NCBI GenBank assembly: GCA_030760725.1
Contig: JASWHV010000018.1
Location: 19,500,273 to 19,564,272, forward strand
Source of the DNA: Neostapfia colusana
Lineage: Eukaryota; Streptophyta; Magnoliopsida; Poales; Poaceae
DNA: 64,000 bases
Reading direction: 5' to 3'
The notes under the pieces were generated by a model. It saw nothing but the letters and a program-made list of their open reading frames with translations. It was not told the origin of the DNA and searched no databases. Made by a program: the position numbers and the translations under genes. Positions 11,395 through 23,203 of the stretch are shown here, one piece after another. Within the stretch, counting starts at the first letter, position 1; every line of letters starts with the position of its first letter.

Positions 11395-14300
11395 TGACAA
11401 AACCTCAACGGTCTTGTCGAGCTAGGATCACGCTGAGGGATGCTGCGTTGCACAGCACCGTATAACACACGTCAAAGGTACAAAGCGGAAGCGAAATTTT
11501 ATTACATAAACAAGTTATGAACATGTTTACATCAAAATAAGTTCAGTCTACACTCGCGGGCATAGACTAAGCATCAACTGCACGTTCAGCCCTTGAACGT
11601 GCCCTTGCTAGCACACACGCACACTAACTCTGCGGCGTGCATGACTCCCACTCGACGGGGTTCCCCTCCTGGGGTTCCGTCTCCTCTTCGGGAGTCCCTT
11701 CCTCATAGAACCCTGCAAAAGCTTCAAACACAAGCAGTGAGCACGAAGGCTCAGCAAGACTGACCCGTCTCACCTAAACATGGAACTTCTACATGAGGGG
11801 ATGATGGGTACATGAGGTAAAATCATTTGCAAAAGACTCGCCTAATTAGTGGAACCTTACTTTCAAGTTTTAGCAGCAGGTTGTGGAGAACCTTACGCTA
11901 AGGTACATGAGAGAGCCGCAATCAAACAAGAAACGCATTTCTCTCATGTACTTTGCCCAAAGTTGAAATGAACTTTAGTTAGCTCTAAACTACAGCATAT
12001 CATTAACAATCAGAGTCCATCTTTCAATCAGCAACATTTTAACATGTAACTAGCCTGTTCTTTCTATGTCATGGTACAGTGAACAAGTGGTACTCACTGA
12101 CCGCGAGGGACGGCGATTATAATCGATTTACACCTGCAGGGTTACCCGAACAACCCGTCACGTACGCCCGTACTCGATGTTGCCTACAACAACCATCACG
12201 GACGCCGTACGCAACCACCTTTCGCCCGTCAGCCAAATATTGAACCGGTCCCATCGTCCCGAGCAAGAGGTCTCTGCACGCGCATCTCAGTGCCGCCAGC
12301 CGATTTACACCTCAAGCTCTCAACCTACCCTCTGAACGACGGGCAATGCCTCAATACCCAGCTACCCGAGTTACATCAGTTTCCTGGTTCCCATATAGCC
12401 GGTAGGTCTTCGGTACTGTTCTAGCTTGTTCAACAGGCCCGCACACGGCTCGGTCCTCAATCGACACAAGCGGAGCTACAGCACACAGGCCCCAAAGTAT
12501 TGCTGCCCTTACCCTCTGCTTGGTCTCATTTTCTTGCCATGTGTTTCATGTGCTATCACTACCCGAGTCGAGTGCCTCTAGCCTATGCTCGCGAGTAGTT
12601 CCAACTACTCGACTTGTACCGAATCCTACACTATCTTAGCATTGCAGTAGCTAATGGGGTTTGCAATCCTAAACCCCACCCATGGTGTTCTTGGCTATGC
12701 AATTGAGTTTCCAAACAAGACTCTAATACAAAGAATAAAGTAAACAAGTATGTGCTCAAAACAATAAAAATTTGTAAAAAGGTTAATGCAAACCGGAGCT
12801 TGCCTTGCTGCTCTTGGTCGTAGGCTAGCTGTTCCTCCAGAGTAACGAAGTCTAGGACTTCGGGTTCCTCCTCGACCTTAGCGACTACATGATAGAAGAA
12901 ACATATGTATCAATTTAAATGTATTTGTATTAAGTTTTGAACTTGTGAAGCTTATAAGTCCCACTGGACAGACTCTATAACTGTGAAACTTTTACTGTGG
13001 CTTATTTACAACCTAAACAGAGACTTGGTCAAGTTTTAGTTGCAGCAAAGCTCATTTGAGCCCTCCACAAGTAATTATGTACTTGACCTTAATTGAAGGC
13101 TTTCAGTGTGTTCTAAGGATTTTCATGAAACAAACTATGACTTTCTGAAAACTAGATTTTCAGAGGGTTCTAATGGAGTTGGTCTCACTTAATTTGAAGG
13201 TTCCTATTTAAAGATATGAGCTAAACAATTTCAGAGAAAATTCTGAAAATGTTTCTGAACATTTTCTATTTTCTCTGGAACAGTTTCACTAATCACACCA
13301 TTAGGTGGATCAAATGAGCTCAAATGGATCTGAAGTTTTTATGGTAGTTCAGGGATATTTTGGTGAACATCCCAGCAAAATTTCAGGATTTTCCTCCACA
13401 GAATTCTCCAGTTAAAATTCCAAACAGTTTAAATTTTGAGGAATTAATTCTGGAGAAATAAGGGTTTTCATAAAGTGAAACTTGATTTGCTGGAAAGTGC
13501 TCAGAGAGCTGAATCCAGCAAAATTTGGTTCACTTGATTTGGAGCTTTCTAGCCGAAGTTATGAGGATTTGAAGTTTGGAAGAATTTTGAAAATCGGGGA
13601 AAAGTTTCAATTCTTGGGGCCCGTGGGGACACTTGTCGAGCGCGGAGGTGTCCGGCACACCGGGGATACCACACATGTCGAGCGCGGAGGTGTCCGGCAC
13701 ACCGGGGATACCACACGTGTCGAGCGCGGAGGTGTCCGGCACACCGGAGCTCACAGGGTATTTGCGCGCCAGCACAGCCGATCCCTGGCCACACCCGATC
13801 CCGATTTAAATTCTTCAGCCGCTGATACGTGGGCCAGCCGGCTTCTTCTTCCTCCCACCGTTCTTTCGCGCCCGCGCCGCTGACCTCGCCGGAGCAGACT
13901 CGGGGCTCGCCGGCTCGCCGCTGCCGGACCTCCCATGGGCTGAAACTCGCCGCCAGGGGGTTGTCGACGTTGAGGAACACGTCGGTGGTGTCAGGTCGGG
14001 CGGGGGGTGACCGGAAATAGCCCGGCGACGTGCCGCGGCCTCGGTTGACATTCGGCGCCGTCGACCGTGGGTTCTAACCCGCCAGTACCTCGAACAAACG
14101 GTCCTACAGCATCAGTACACCTCTAGGAAGCTCGACAAGGTGTCAAAAGGGTTCAGGGGTGGCGGCAAGTCGGTTGGCACCGTGTGACCGATCGTGCCCG
14201 CCATGACCGCCCTCGATCGAGCTCGAAATTCATCACTCCTAGAAAGTTTCACGCTGTGGATGCAGAAAAGAACTTGATCACCGGCTAGTCCAGCGTCTAT

Positions 14301-15558
14301 GTGCAGGGTTTGATGACCTCCGAAAGATCATAGAGCGAGAATTTAAAGAAACCGTACCGGAAGCTCGGGTTACGGTCGCCGGAGCAAAAACTAGAAATTC
14401 TCTGTGAATTCTTCACGGTTTGCTTCCAAACTTGGAGGAGAGCAGCACGGTGGTCGCGTGCTCCTGTTGCCTCTCTTGCTGGACCGTGAAAACGCCTGTG
14501 GAACGCTGTCCACGGCGCCTGACCTTCGGCTGTGGTTGAGTCGCCGCTGTGGCGATCGCTCTCGGGCAAAGGAGGTCGGAACTCGGGGTTTCTGGTGTTG
14601 GGGAAGCGGAGTGCGACCTCGGTGGCTGCCTAGTAGCTCAGGAACGAAGGAGGAGATTGTTCTGCTGGTTTTCCCGATTGAGCAGAGAGCTGCGGCGAGA
14701 AACAATGCTGCTGCTCGGGTTTGCCCGCGAGAAGATAAAGCCGGCCGACTCCTGCTCAGTGGAGGCGGTGCCGGTCACGTGGGGCCGCGAGCAAGCCACT
14801 CTGGGCGCCAGCGCGCGGAGAGGGAAGCAGCTGGTGGCGCCGATAGCTGCTCGGTGGCACAGCCGACAGCTGCTCGGTGGAATTTCCCACCGAGACTCTG
14901 ACTTTGGGTGAAAGTTTCTCCTTCTTCCCTCTATGACATGTGGGTCCCACCTGGGGTTTTAACCTCTGAAATTTACTCCTAATCACTGTAGTGAACAGTT
15001 TGACCCATAATACCCCTGGCTATTCAAATTATTCACCCATGAGCCATTTGAATTTAGTAGAATTCAAATTGGGTTTGGTTTGAATGAATTTCAGCACAAG
15101 TTCATTTTGAAATTCAAATAAAGTTTGAATTTCCCCCACTTAGCTCATGTCAAGATCAACTCCAAAGGGAGTGAAAATTGGTGTGTGGGCTCACAAAAAT
15201 GTGCTGAGTGAGAATATGCCTCCCACTTATAAATTCATGGGATAAAAACAGTTTGAATTTGAATATGGTTTCAAACTGCCCCCTTTCTAGCTGTACCCAA
15301 AATGACCTCAAAAAGGTTTGGAATTTGGGTGAAACTTGGCATGGACATCCTTAGCAATGTGTAGGAGTTTTCATGTGTCCAGCCCACCTATATCACATGT
15401 GGGAAATACCACTTTTGCAATGTCTGAGTTTGTTTTCTAATGAGCATGTTGATGGTGGTTACTTGCTCTTGATTTGTCTTCATCATCTTTCCTCAAATGA
15501 GGTGTGTGGTGTGGTGATGAACACTTCAATTATTTTGTCAAAAACTGAGACCCTTACA
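11395..15558 (-). repeat. Element B 5' LTR
   Basis: 4164 bp, starting TGTAAGGGTC on the minus strand at 15558 (the 3' LTR has TGTAAGGGCC). It aligns throughout with 1037-6318 apart from the solo C LTR there. Its last bases on the element strand are altered relative to the 3' LTR and solo B LTR (GTTTTGTCA against GTCGTGTCA). The 42-bp repeat at 13630-13755 has lost two of three G-boxes. Confidence 0.93.
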
Positions 15559-15563
15559 GAAAT
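15559..15563. repeat. Target-site duplication GAAAT, right copy
   Basis: Identical to 1032-1036 and directly outside the B 5' LTR. The A LTR resumes at 15564. Confidence 0.93.
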
Positions 15564-15750
15564 AAGACTTCCACTGTAAGCATGAGTCCAAGACTCATGA
15601 GACGTTGTAATAAACTCTTTTATTCGTGGTTATATATATATATCTGAACTCAGTTTGTGGAATGTATGTGTATGTGTGATAAACATCCTGGGCACACATA
15701 TGCATTAGTTCTCGGTTCCGTGGTTTTCCCACAGAATTGAGGGCGTCACA
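15564..15750 (+). mobile_element. Family A LTR, right end
   Basis: Continuation of the LTR cut at 1036. It has AATAAA near 15610, a likely polyadenylation signal, and ends GGGCGTCACA at 15750. No Met-tRNA primer site follows: the next bases are C2 internal sequence (as at 54112). So this is the downstream LTR end of an insertion into C2. Confidence 0.9.
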
Positions 15751-17066
15751 CTATGGATGAGCGCAGGAAAAGGGGGAGCTAAATGTACGGTGAGCATACA
15801 TAGAAAGTGCGGTCATAAAAACTAATACGCAATTTAAATGAGCACATGAGAGAGAGTGAAGTAGAACAGGTTTCTGAGTAAATGCCCATAGGGGGAAGCC
15901 AGGCTGTACATGGAGGCAACAACCCGCCTCATTAAGAAGGGAAGCAAGACTCTACGCGCTTAGGGCCAGAACCAGGCCAAGCCGGACGTAGTCCTGGACC
16001 GTCCCCTGAGACTTAGCTGCCCCAAGCGCTGTTCCTAGACTCTATGGGATTTATTACAGAAGGGTATGGCCCTGTTGTACTAACGCTCAGGAGGTAGGAC
16101 TTACAGTGTTGTTCCATGCCAAGGGTTTGGGAATGGGTCCCATCCTTGGTTGAAAGGCATGTGTACCTAGTACGGCAACTTTCGTGACTCGGAAGGGACC
16201 TTCCCGGCTGGGGGAGAGTTTATAGGTCCTTCGCGGGAAAGTGTGTGCCGCGGCACCAGGTCGCCTTCTTGCAGGTCCCTGACGCGCTTGGTCCTTTGGC
16301 GGTAGTGCTAGAGCACCAGCCGAGACCGTGCGTTGTGGGGTGTCACCTGCAGCCGGGCCTCATCGACGAGGTCGCCATCTTCACGCTGGATCGTGTCCTG
16401 CGCGGCTTCTCCTGGGAGCCCCGGGGTACCCTCCCCTTCTGGCTAAGGCCGTCAAGAGGTAGGGGTACCCGGACCCTTCTTGGGAGACCCAAGGCGTCTT
16501 TCCCCTTCTGGCTAAGGCCGTCAAGAAGTTGACAGACCCTGGGCGGCCCCCAGGAGGTAGGGTCGAGGCACAGAGACGTGCACTCGGGTGAGGTCGTTAT
16601 CTTTGCGCTGGAGCGGGTCCTGCGCGGCTTCTCCCGGGAGGCCCGGGTTACCTACCCTCCCCTTCTCGCTAAGGCCTTCAAGAGGTGGGAGGTCCCGGAC
16701 TCTTCTTGGGAGACCCAAGGCGTCTTTCCCCTTCTGGCTAAGGCCGTCAAGAGGTTGACAGACCCTGGGCGGCCCCCAGGAGGTAAGGCCAAGGCACAAA
16801 GACGTGCATTCGGGTGGGACTGGCCCGGTTCTGCACCGTCGGGGCTGGTGCTTGGGCTGCTGCAACTACTTGGAGCTTCTTCAAGGTTGACATCGCAGCA
16901 GTGCAGTCTCCACTGACTTTCCGGGGTAGCCGCAGTCGGCTACAGCCCCGGCTCGTCATCACCGGAGCTGGAGTCCTCAACGTTGTGCACCGTCTTTATG
17001 ACGCTCTGAGGATCCTGAAACCCCACCTGGTGGCCGACGCTGACTGAGGCGTCGACCTTCTGCTTG
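15751..17066 (-). pseudogene. C2 protease-to-integrase fusion and 3' non-coding region
   Basis: Minus strand, right to left. The protease C-terminal side (about 17000-16900) runs into a Pro/Gly-rich linker. The integrase C-terminal strand follows, recognisable near 16400-16100 by a region encoding a QEGDLVPR-like motif and a WDPFPNPW-like end. A block at about 16440-16560 is duplicated at 16680-16800. Stops and frameshifts are frequent. 15751-16070 is non-coding and matches 54115-54400. Homology to C4 is clear, though exact domain edges are not. Confidence 0.7.
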
Positions 17067-17071
17067 CCCTC

Positions 17072-18169
17072 TGTCGAAGTGTTCGGTCGACACTTCCCCT
17101 GGGCCTGCACTGGGCAGCCCGCGGAGGTTCTTTTTTCGGAGGGGCTAGTTCCTAGCGGAGAGCTTGCGCAGATGGACGAGTTAGTGAGAGCTTGACACAG
17201 AGAGTTTTACGTGGTTCAGGCCGCCGGAGCATAAAACCCTACATCCACGGCGAGCTATGGAGCTCGCTGTATTGCTTGCCGCTCAGGGCCGGGGGGCCTG
17301 AGCTTGGGGGTGAGTTACAGCTTGAGAGTGTATGGCTAGCGTATGAGTTGCAAAATGCGAACCCTTGCTATCGACGCCTACCCGAGCCTTTTATAGTCCA
17401 AGACTCGGGCGGCTTACAAGGGGAGCCGGGACCCGACAGGTGGTCCCGGGAAGATTGTCTATTGTCTACCTTATCTGTAGTTACGCCGGTAGTTGCCTCT
17501 GGCCGAAGGCTTCTGAGTCTTCATCTTGCCGCCCTGCCCATGCCGCACGCTAGTCGTAGTGGTTGATGACGGCGCAGGCGGCATGGGATGTCTTGTCGCA
17601 GCGTTTATTGCCTGGCAGGTTCTGACACCGCGCGCCAGTCTGTGATGCGACTGGGCGCAACGGCATCTGACAGACGCGTGCTACGCGTTTCCGCGTCTTG
17701 GGAAGACGCGGGCCTTGAATACCTTGTACGGGCAAGGTGAGGAGCGCCTTTATGCCCGCCGCCTACCGCTCGGGGGCAGGCAGCACCGTTCTTCTGGCCA
17801 CGTGGCGGGTCCAGAGCCCTTCTCTGAGGTGAGAAGGGCCCGGCCTGCGGGGCACGTGGAGCCTCCGGACCTCTCCCCACGGAGGGGGAGGTCCGGCCTC
17901 TGTATGCCACATGGCGGGCCCAGAGCTCTCCTCTGTGGAGAGGGAGATCCGGCCCCGCTGGACGCGTGGCGTCTTCGGACCTCTCTCCCGCGGAGGGGGA
18001 GGTCCGGCTTCTGTATGCCACGTGGTGGGCCCGGAGCTCTCCTCTGAGGAGAGGGAGGTCCGGCCCCGCCGGACGCGTGGCGCCTTCAGAGCTCTCCCTG
18101 CGGAGAAGGGCGAGTACCTTAGGCATTTTACCCTGTGCGCGGGGGTACCCCATATCTCAGGTACCAACA
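17072..18169 (-). mobile_element. Solo C LTR inside C2 gag
   Basis: 1098 bp, ending in GGTACCAACA on the plus strand (normally ACCGACA). It is flanked by CCCTC (17067-17071) and TCCTC (18170-18174), a duplication with one mismatch. The uninterrupted site is seen in C4 near 55210. G-box-like sites recur every 55-56 bp at about 17798-18080, several decayed to CACATG or CGCGTG. Confidence 0.9.
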
Positions 18170-19847
18170 TCCTCCCTTTGAGGGAGGGGCGTAGCATCAG
18201 CTCTTAGCTGCCTCCCTTTGCGGAAACGCTCTGCGAGCCTCTGGATGTCCTAGCACTCGGCAGCAGTATGATTGCTAGTGCCATGCACGGGGCATAGCTC
18301 GCCTTGGTCACCATCGTGGGCTGGTGACTGTCGCTGCCTTTTGTCGGGGCGCGGCCCCCGAGCTCCACTGGGTGCCGCTGCTGCGGCAATGGGTGCCGCG
18401 TCCGGTGACTTCATCTTGCCACCGCCCCGGTTCTTGGACTTCTTGCTGCTTCCATAGGAAGCAGCGCCAGATCCGGGTTGTCCTCCTGACTCGGAGGCTG
18501 GCCGGGAGTGCCAGTTCCTCCCTTCTGCTGCTCTGGCGCACTTGTCCGCCAGACTGAAGAGCTCTGAGACGTCGTGGACCTCTCTGGTCGCGAGCTTTTC
18601 AAGCATCTTCTCGTCCCGGACACCCTGCTGGAACGCCACCACTACAGAAGCACTTTGAATGTGTGGGATGGTGTTCCGTACCTGGGAGAACCGCTGGATG
18701 AAGGAGCGCAGCGACTCCCCAGGTTGTTGCTGGATGGCGTGGAGGTCGAGCTCCGTGCCAGGCCGGGTGTAGGAGCTTCCGAAGTTCGCAGTGAACTGCC
18801 GGCAGAGCTCTCCCCAGGAAGTTATGGAACCCTGGGGGAGGTTCATGAGCCAAGACCGGGCTGGGCCGGTCAAGGCGACGGGGAAGTAGTTGGCCATGAC
18901 GGCCTCATCCCCTCCTGCAGCAAGGACGACGGTGGAGTAGATCTGGAGGAATTCCGCCGGGTTGACGCTGCCGTCGTACTTCTCGTGCAGGTGCGGCCGA
19001 AACTTGCGCGGCCACCTCGCGAAGCGAAGGTGGGGCGCTAGGGCCGCACATCCTGCTCCTGTTGCTGCAGGCTTTGGTGCCGCGAACGCTTGGTTCACTG
19101 CTGGCACTGTGTGCCCCGGTATGGGCAAGGCTGCGCCATAGACCGGGGGCGCCGTTTGCTGGGCATATGGCTGTGGCATATGCTGCATGGCGTATGCCTT
19201 GGGCAGAGATCGCGTGGTGAAGGTCTGCGTCTCAGGCAGAGTCGAGGCTGACGTCATGCTGTCGCCGGCCTCTTGGTTGTGACGCCTTTCTCGTCGTCGC
19301 TCGAGGAACACCCGGGCATCTTGGCCCAAGTGGCATCGTTCCAGCTCTGTTCTCAGGTCCGTCGATGGGAGCCTGGTGGAGCTGGAGTCCGCCGTCTGCC
19401 CGTCAACCGTTGGCGTGCGCGTCAGCGACACAGCCGGTTGGCCGGGGCGTCGTCCCCGCCGAAGTCGAGGGTTTGCGGCGGCGACGACAAGACGGTCTAC
19501 TTCGTGAATCCACTGCTGGGTCGCTGCCTGAGGCGCGTCCCCAGCAGGTGGATTGCGCAGTAGCGCTCTTGCTGCAGCTAGCGCGCCCCCGTGGGGAAAA
19601 CTCAGCGCTGCAGAAGATCTCACGCTAGCTGGAGTCTGCATTGCCGGAGTCGGCTTTGCCAGAGTCGGCTGCTGGCTTCCAGCTCGCGCCGACACACTCC
19701 GTCCCGAGTGTGTCGACACGTATTCCCCGCTAGTCACGGTCCGTCGTGAATGCGGGGGAGGAGAGCTTGCCGCTGAAGGAAGCTTCGTCATCTTCGTCGG
19801 CAGAAACTCGTCGCGCAAGGGAAAAGCCCCCTTCCTGGCGCGCCGAA
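18170..19847 (-). CDS. C2 gag polyprotein (core open, broken at the C-terminus)
   Basis: Capsid-type protein of a Tat-like gypsy element. The open frame covers 19869-18250, and its first in-frame ATG is at 19791. The gag core shows FLQIYSTVVLAAGG, MANYFPVALTGPARSWLMN, GSITSWGELCRQFTANF and LRSFIQRFSQVRN. A basic GGGKMK tract and a C/H-rich end, CPVHGTSNHTAAEC, follow. Other copies continue past this Cys with QEIQKLAERF; here TAG replaces the Gln codon. The solo LTR interrupts the remaining tail. This is the longest intact gag frame in the window, kept in an element that has lost RT. Confidence 0.85.
19827..19845 (-). other. C2 primer-binding site
   Basis: The minus strand reads CGGCGCGCCAGGAAGGGGG, two bases inside the LTR end. 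C1 reads TGGCGCGCCAGGTAGGGGG, so C2 differs at the first base and at one later base. This is not the Met-tRNA site. I cannot name the tRNA with confidence. Confidence 0.75.
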
Positions 19848-20933
19848 TGTCGAAGTGTGTTGTCGACACTTCCCCCGGACCTGCTCTGGGCAGCCCACGA
19901 AGGTTCTTTTTTGGAGGGGCTAGTCGCTTCCGGAGAGCTTCAGCGTAAGGGACGAGTGAGGGAGAAGCTTGACACGGCGAGTTTTACGTGGTTCAGGCCG
20001 CCGGAGCGTAAAACCCTACGTCCACGGTGAGCAGAGGTGCTCGCTGTATTGCTTGTTGCTCAGAACCAGAGTTCTGAGCTTGAGGGTGAGTGATGCCTAG
20101 GATGCAAGTTCACAGAGTTCGAACCCTTGCTAACGTTGCCTACCCGAGCCCTTTATAGTCCAAGGCTCGAGCGGCTTACAAGGGGGGCCCTGGACCCGAC
20201 AGGTGGTCCCGGGGAGATTGCCTGCCAACTATCGTATCTGCAGTTATGTCGGTAGTTGTCTCTAACGAAGGCTTCCAAGTCTTTGTTCTGCCGCCCTGCC
20301 CATGCCACAAGCTAGTCGTAGTGGTTGATGACGGCGGGGGCGGCAGGGGATGTCTTGTCGCTGTGTTTATTGGCTGGCAGGATCTGACACGGCGCGCCAG
20401 TCTGTGATGCGACTGGGCGCAACGGCACCTGACAGAGGCGTGCTCCGCGTCTTCGCATCTTGGGAAGGCGCGGGCCTTGAATACCTTGTACGGGCAAGGT
20501 ATGGTGCGTCTTTACGCCTGCTGCCTACCGCGCGGGGGCAGGCAGCGCCGTCCTGCTGGCCACGTGGCGTGCCCGGAGCAATCCTCTGAGGAGAGGGAGG
20601 TCTGGCCCTGCGGGAAACGTGGAGCCTTCGGACCTCTCCCCGCGGAGGGGGGAGGTCCGGCTTCTGTCGGCCACGTGGCGGGCCCGGAGCTCTCCTCTGA
20701 GGAGAGGGAGGTCCGGCCCCGCAGGACATGTGGCACCTTCGGAGCTCTCCCCGCGGAGGGGGGAGGTCCAGCTGCTTTTGGCCACGTGGCGGGCCCGGAG
20801 CTCTCCTCTAAGGAGAGGGAGGTCCGGCCCCACTGGACATGTGGCGCCTTCGGAGCTCTCCCTGCGGAGAAGGGCGAGATCCTTAGGCATTTTCCCCTGT
20901 GTGTGGGGGTACCCCATATCGTGGGTACAGACA
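19848..20933 (-). repeat. C2 5' LTR
   Basis: 1086 bp; the plus strand reads TGTCGAAGTG...GTACAGACA. Three 111-bp double units carry G-box-like sites at about 20560-20850. The start variant GTGTGTTGTCGACAC separates it from C1 (GTGTTCGGTCGACAC). The right flank is C3 coding sequence. Confidence 0.92.
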
Positions 20934-21404
20934 CCTCTGGATGGTCCGGACCCTCCCTCCTGGGCCAGAGATGTCTTCATCCATTGGCACGGGCCTACCA
21001 AAGGTAGGTGGGTCCGGGGAAGCTTCTGGGAGCTAGTACTCGAAAGCTCCTAGTTCGCCTTGGGCCTCCGGGGGGTCCTGCTGGTTTTCTGGGAGCTCCG
21101 GGAGGTCCCGTTGGACCTCCGGGAGGTCCCGTTGGACCTTCGGGAGGTTGTCGTGGAAGTCCGGGAGGCCATCTTGGACCCACGGGAGGTTGTCTTGGAG
21201 GTACGGGAGGCCGTCTTGGACCTCCGGAGTCTCCTGGTGCTTGTCTTCTGCTATCGGAGCAGGCTGTGGTGGCGAGAGGTCCGGCCGCTCTGCGACGAGG
21301 ACCATGCTCACCACCTCGGTTGTTGCCGCGATGTAGAGCAACAAATGCTCTTCAGGCTCGGGGGCTACCATGATGGGTAGGGTTGTCATGAGTTGCTTCA
21401 GCTC
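20934..21404 (-). pseudogene. C3 RNase H N-terminus with Pro-rich repeat insertion
   Basis: It follows RT after a single TAG at about 21404. The start, LLLYIAATTEVVSMVLVAER, is the RNase H fold of Tat-like elements with the first acidic residue apparently replaced. A repeat-rich insert comes next, with variants of a 9-residue unit (VQDGLPYLQ, VQDGLPDFH, VQRDLPEVQ) encoded by 21060-21240. The frame stops near 21033, and C2 cuts the domain at 20934. Confidence 0.72.
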
Positions 21405-22319
21405 CTAGAAAGCTTCTTCTGCTTCGTCGGTCCAAACAAATGGGCCGGATTTGCGCAGGAGCTTAAAGAAGGGGAGCGCTCGCTCTGCTAGCCTCGGTAT
21501 AAACCGACTCAGCGCGGCTAGGCATCCCGTGGGTTTCTGGACTTCCTTGATGCGGGCGGGAGGCCGCATCAGGTCGATGGCCTTGATCTTCTCTGGGTTG
21601 GCCTCAATTCCCCGGTGTGAGACCAGGAATCCTAAGAGCTTTCCAGAGGATACACCGAACACACACTTGTCGGGGTTCAGCTTGGTGCACGTGGAGCGCA
21701 GTTTGTCAAAGACTAAGGCCAGGTTATCTAACAAGGATGAACTCTGCCTGACCTTGACAACGATGTCATCGACATACACCTCGACTAAGTCTCTTATTAA
21801 CTCTCCAAAGTTTTTGTGCATTGCACGTACAAAGGTGGGAAGAGCATTCTTTAGGCCATAAGGCATAGAGACATAACAATACAGGCCATCTACTGTGATG
21901 AAGGAGGTGTGCTCCTCATCTTCTCTAGACATAGCGATCTGATGGAAACCCGAATAGGCGTCTAGGAAGCACAGCATGTCACAGCCTGATGTCGAGTCTA
22001 CTATTTGATCTATTCTAGGGAGAGGAAATGGATCTTTGGGACATGCCTTATTGAGACTGGTGTAGTCGATGCACATCCGAAGCTTCCCGCCGGCCTTCGG
22101 GACAACGACGGGGTTCGCCAACCACTTGGGATGGTGGACTTCCCGTATGACGCCAGCGTCCAGCAGTTTCTTGATTTCTTCTCGGATGAAGTTTTGCCGC
22201 TCGATGGACTGCTTGCGAGGCTTCTGTTGGACTGGCCGGGCGTCGGGGAAGACCTTCCAGTGTTGTTCGATCACCTCCCTAGGGATCCCCGGCATCTGTG
22301 ACGGCTGCCATGCAAACAC
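21405..22319 (-). pseudogene. C3 reverse transcriptase
   Basis: An open RT frame of about 305 codons. Motifs in order: MPGIPREVIEQH, NFIREEIKKLLDAGVIREV, WLANPVVVPK, RMCIDYTSLNKACPKD, CFLDAYSGFHQIAM, MPYGLKNALPTFVRAM, the catalytic VEVYVDDIVVK, and GKLLGFLVSHRGIEANPEK of the thumb. The finger, palm and thumb blocks are all present and only a TAG ends it, so this is the best preserved enzyme domain of the C family here. It is separated from protease by a short disrupted stretch (22320-22358). Confidence 0.92.
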
Positions 22320-22358
22320 ATCGATGTTGTGCCGGAGGAAGGTGACGAGCGCGCATTC

Positions 22359-23203
22359 CTATTTGCTATCCAGGCCCCCGGCTACCAAGGTGGTCTGGGT
22401 AGCATCAGCGCCGACTTGGACGACCTTCAAGGGGACGTTGCCCTCGTCGAGGGGTTGCAAACAGGGTGCTGCGGTAGAGGCACGGTGGCGTGCACTCGAG
22501 TGGAGCCGGTCTGATTCTGCACTGCTAGGGGCTGGTGCTCGGGCTGCCGCAAGTGCCTGGAGCTTTTCCAAGGCTGACACTGCAGCAGTGCAGTCTCCAC
22601 GAATCCTGAGGACGCCTGTTGGTGTAGGCATCTTCAGGACGAGGTAGCCGTAGTGGGCTACTGCCATGAATCGGTACAGTGCTGGCCTGCTGATTATGGC
22701 GTTGAAGGGGAGGTCGATCTCTGCCACGTCGAACAGAATGTACTTAGTCCGATAGCTGTCCGGTGCCCCAAATGTCACCGGAAGGCTGATGTTGCCATAG
22801 GGAACGACTTGTCCCGGCCCTACCCCTGAGAACAGGCTCGATGGGGTGAGCTTTGCCATCGGGATCTGAAGCTTCTGGAAAGCTGCGCGGCTGATGAGGT
22901 TCACCCCAGCCCCGCCATCTACCAGAACGTGGTACATCCTCACGTTGGCGATGGTGGGCGCTAGCAAGAGCGGTAGTTGGCCAGCACCAGCCATGTTCCT
23001 GGGGCAGTCGGTGGCATCGAAGCTGATGGGGGTTCCCATCCACTTGAGATGCGGCGCGGCACTTGGGAGGGGAGCCACCGATGCTACCGCTCGGCGCAGA
23101 GTTTTAACCGCGCTTCGGGATGAGGGGTCAGCGGACCCGCCATAGATGACGTAGAGCATCTTCCGGCGCTCGTCATCGCTGGAGCTGGAGTCCTCATGGT
23201 TGC
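22359..23203 (-). pseudogene. C3 aspartic protease and linker
   Basis: Retroviral-type aspartic protease. The active-site region reads VLVDGGAGVNLISRAAF, with Asp kept and Gly-Gly-Ala in place of the usual Ser/Thr-Gly, as is common in Tat-like elements. The N-terminal part (YVIYGGSADP) follows directly from gag across the C1 insertion. C-terminal to the active site are DLPFNAIISRPALYRFMAV and GDCTAAVSALEKLQ. The latter block is also found at the protease-integrase fusion in C2 and C4. Confidence 0.85.

Larger units (their letters stand above)
1037..15558 (-). mobile_element. Element B: complete Ty3/gypsy chromovirus, degenerate
   Basis: 14.5-kb element on the minus strand, flanked by GAAAT and inserted in an A LTR. 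From right to left: 5' LTR 11395-15558, primer site 11380-11391, leader, an unrecognised ORF where gag should be, protease remnant, RT, RNase H, integrase, chromodomain, polypurine tract 6319-6331, 3' LTR 1037-6318. Pol carries several frameshifts and stops. Recognisable gag and the N-terminal protease half are missing. Motifs and the chromodomain-like C-terminus fit the Tekay/Del chromoviruses; this lineage call is inference from motifs. Confidence 0.93.
15751..20933 (-). mobile_element. Element C2: non-autonomous gag-bearing Tat-like element
   Basis: Minus strand. From right: 5' LTR 19848-20933, primer site, gag 19847-18170, solo C LTR 17072-18169 nested in gag, then a fusion of protease C-terminal sequence to the integrase C-terminus (about 17066-16100), and 3' non-coding to 15751. 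The A LTR interrupts it, so its 3' LTR is off the left edge. RT, RNase H and the integrase core are absent. C4 (52225-55501) has the same deletion, so this is a spread subfamily rather than a single loss. It sits in the RNase H region of C3; CCTCT at 20934 would be one copy of the target duplication. Confidence 0.8.

Noticed and set aside
18574..19041. 155-codon plus-strand frame
   Set aside because: It is the exact antisense of the well-supported C2 gag.
19848..19869. C2 gag start inside the LTR (frame open from 19869)
   Set aside because: The first codon there is GTG, and other C copies have a stop in the primer site. The first in-frame ATG at 19791 is preferred.
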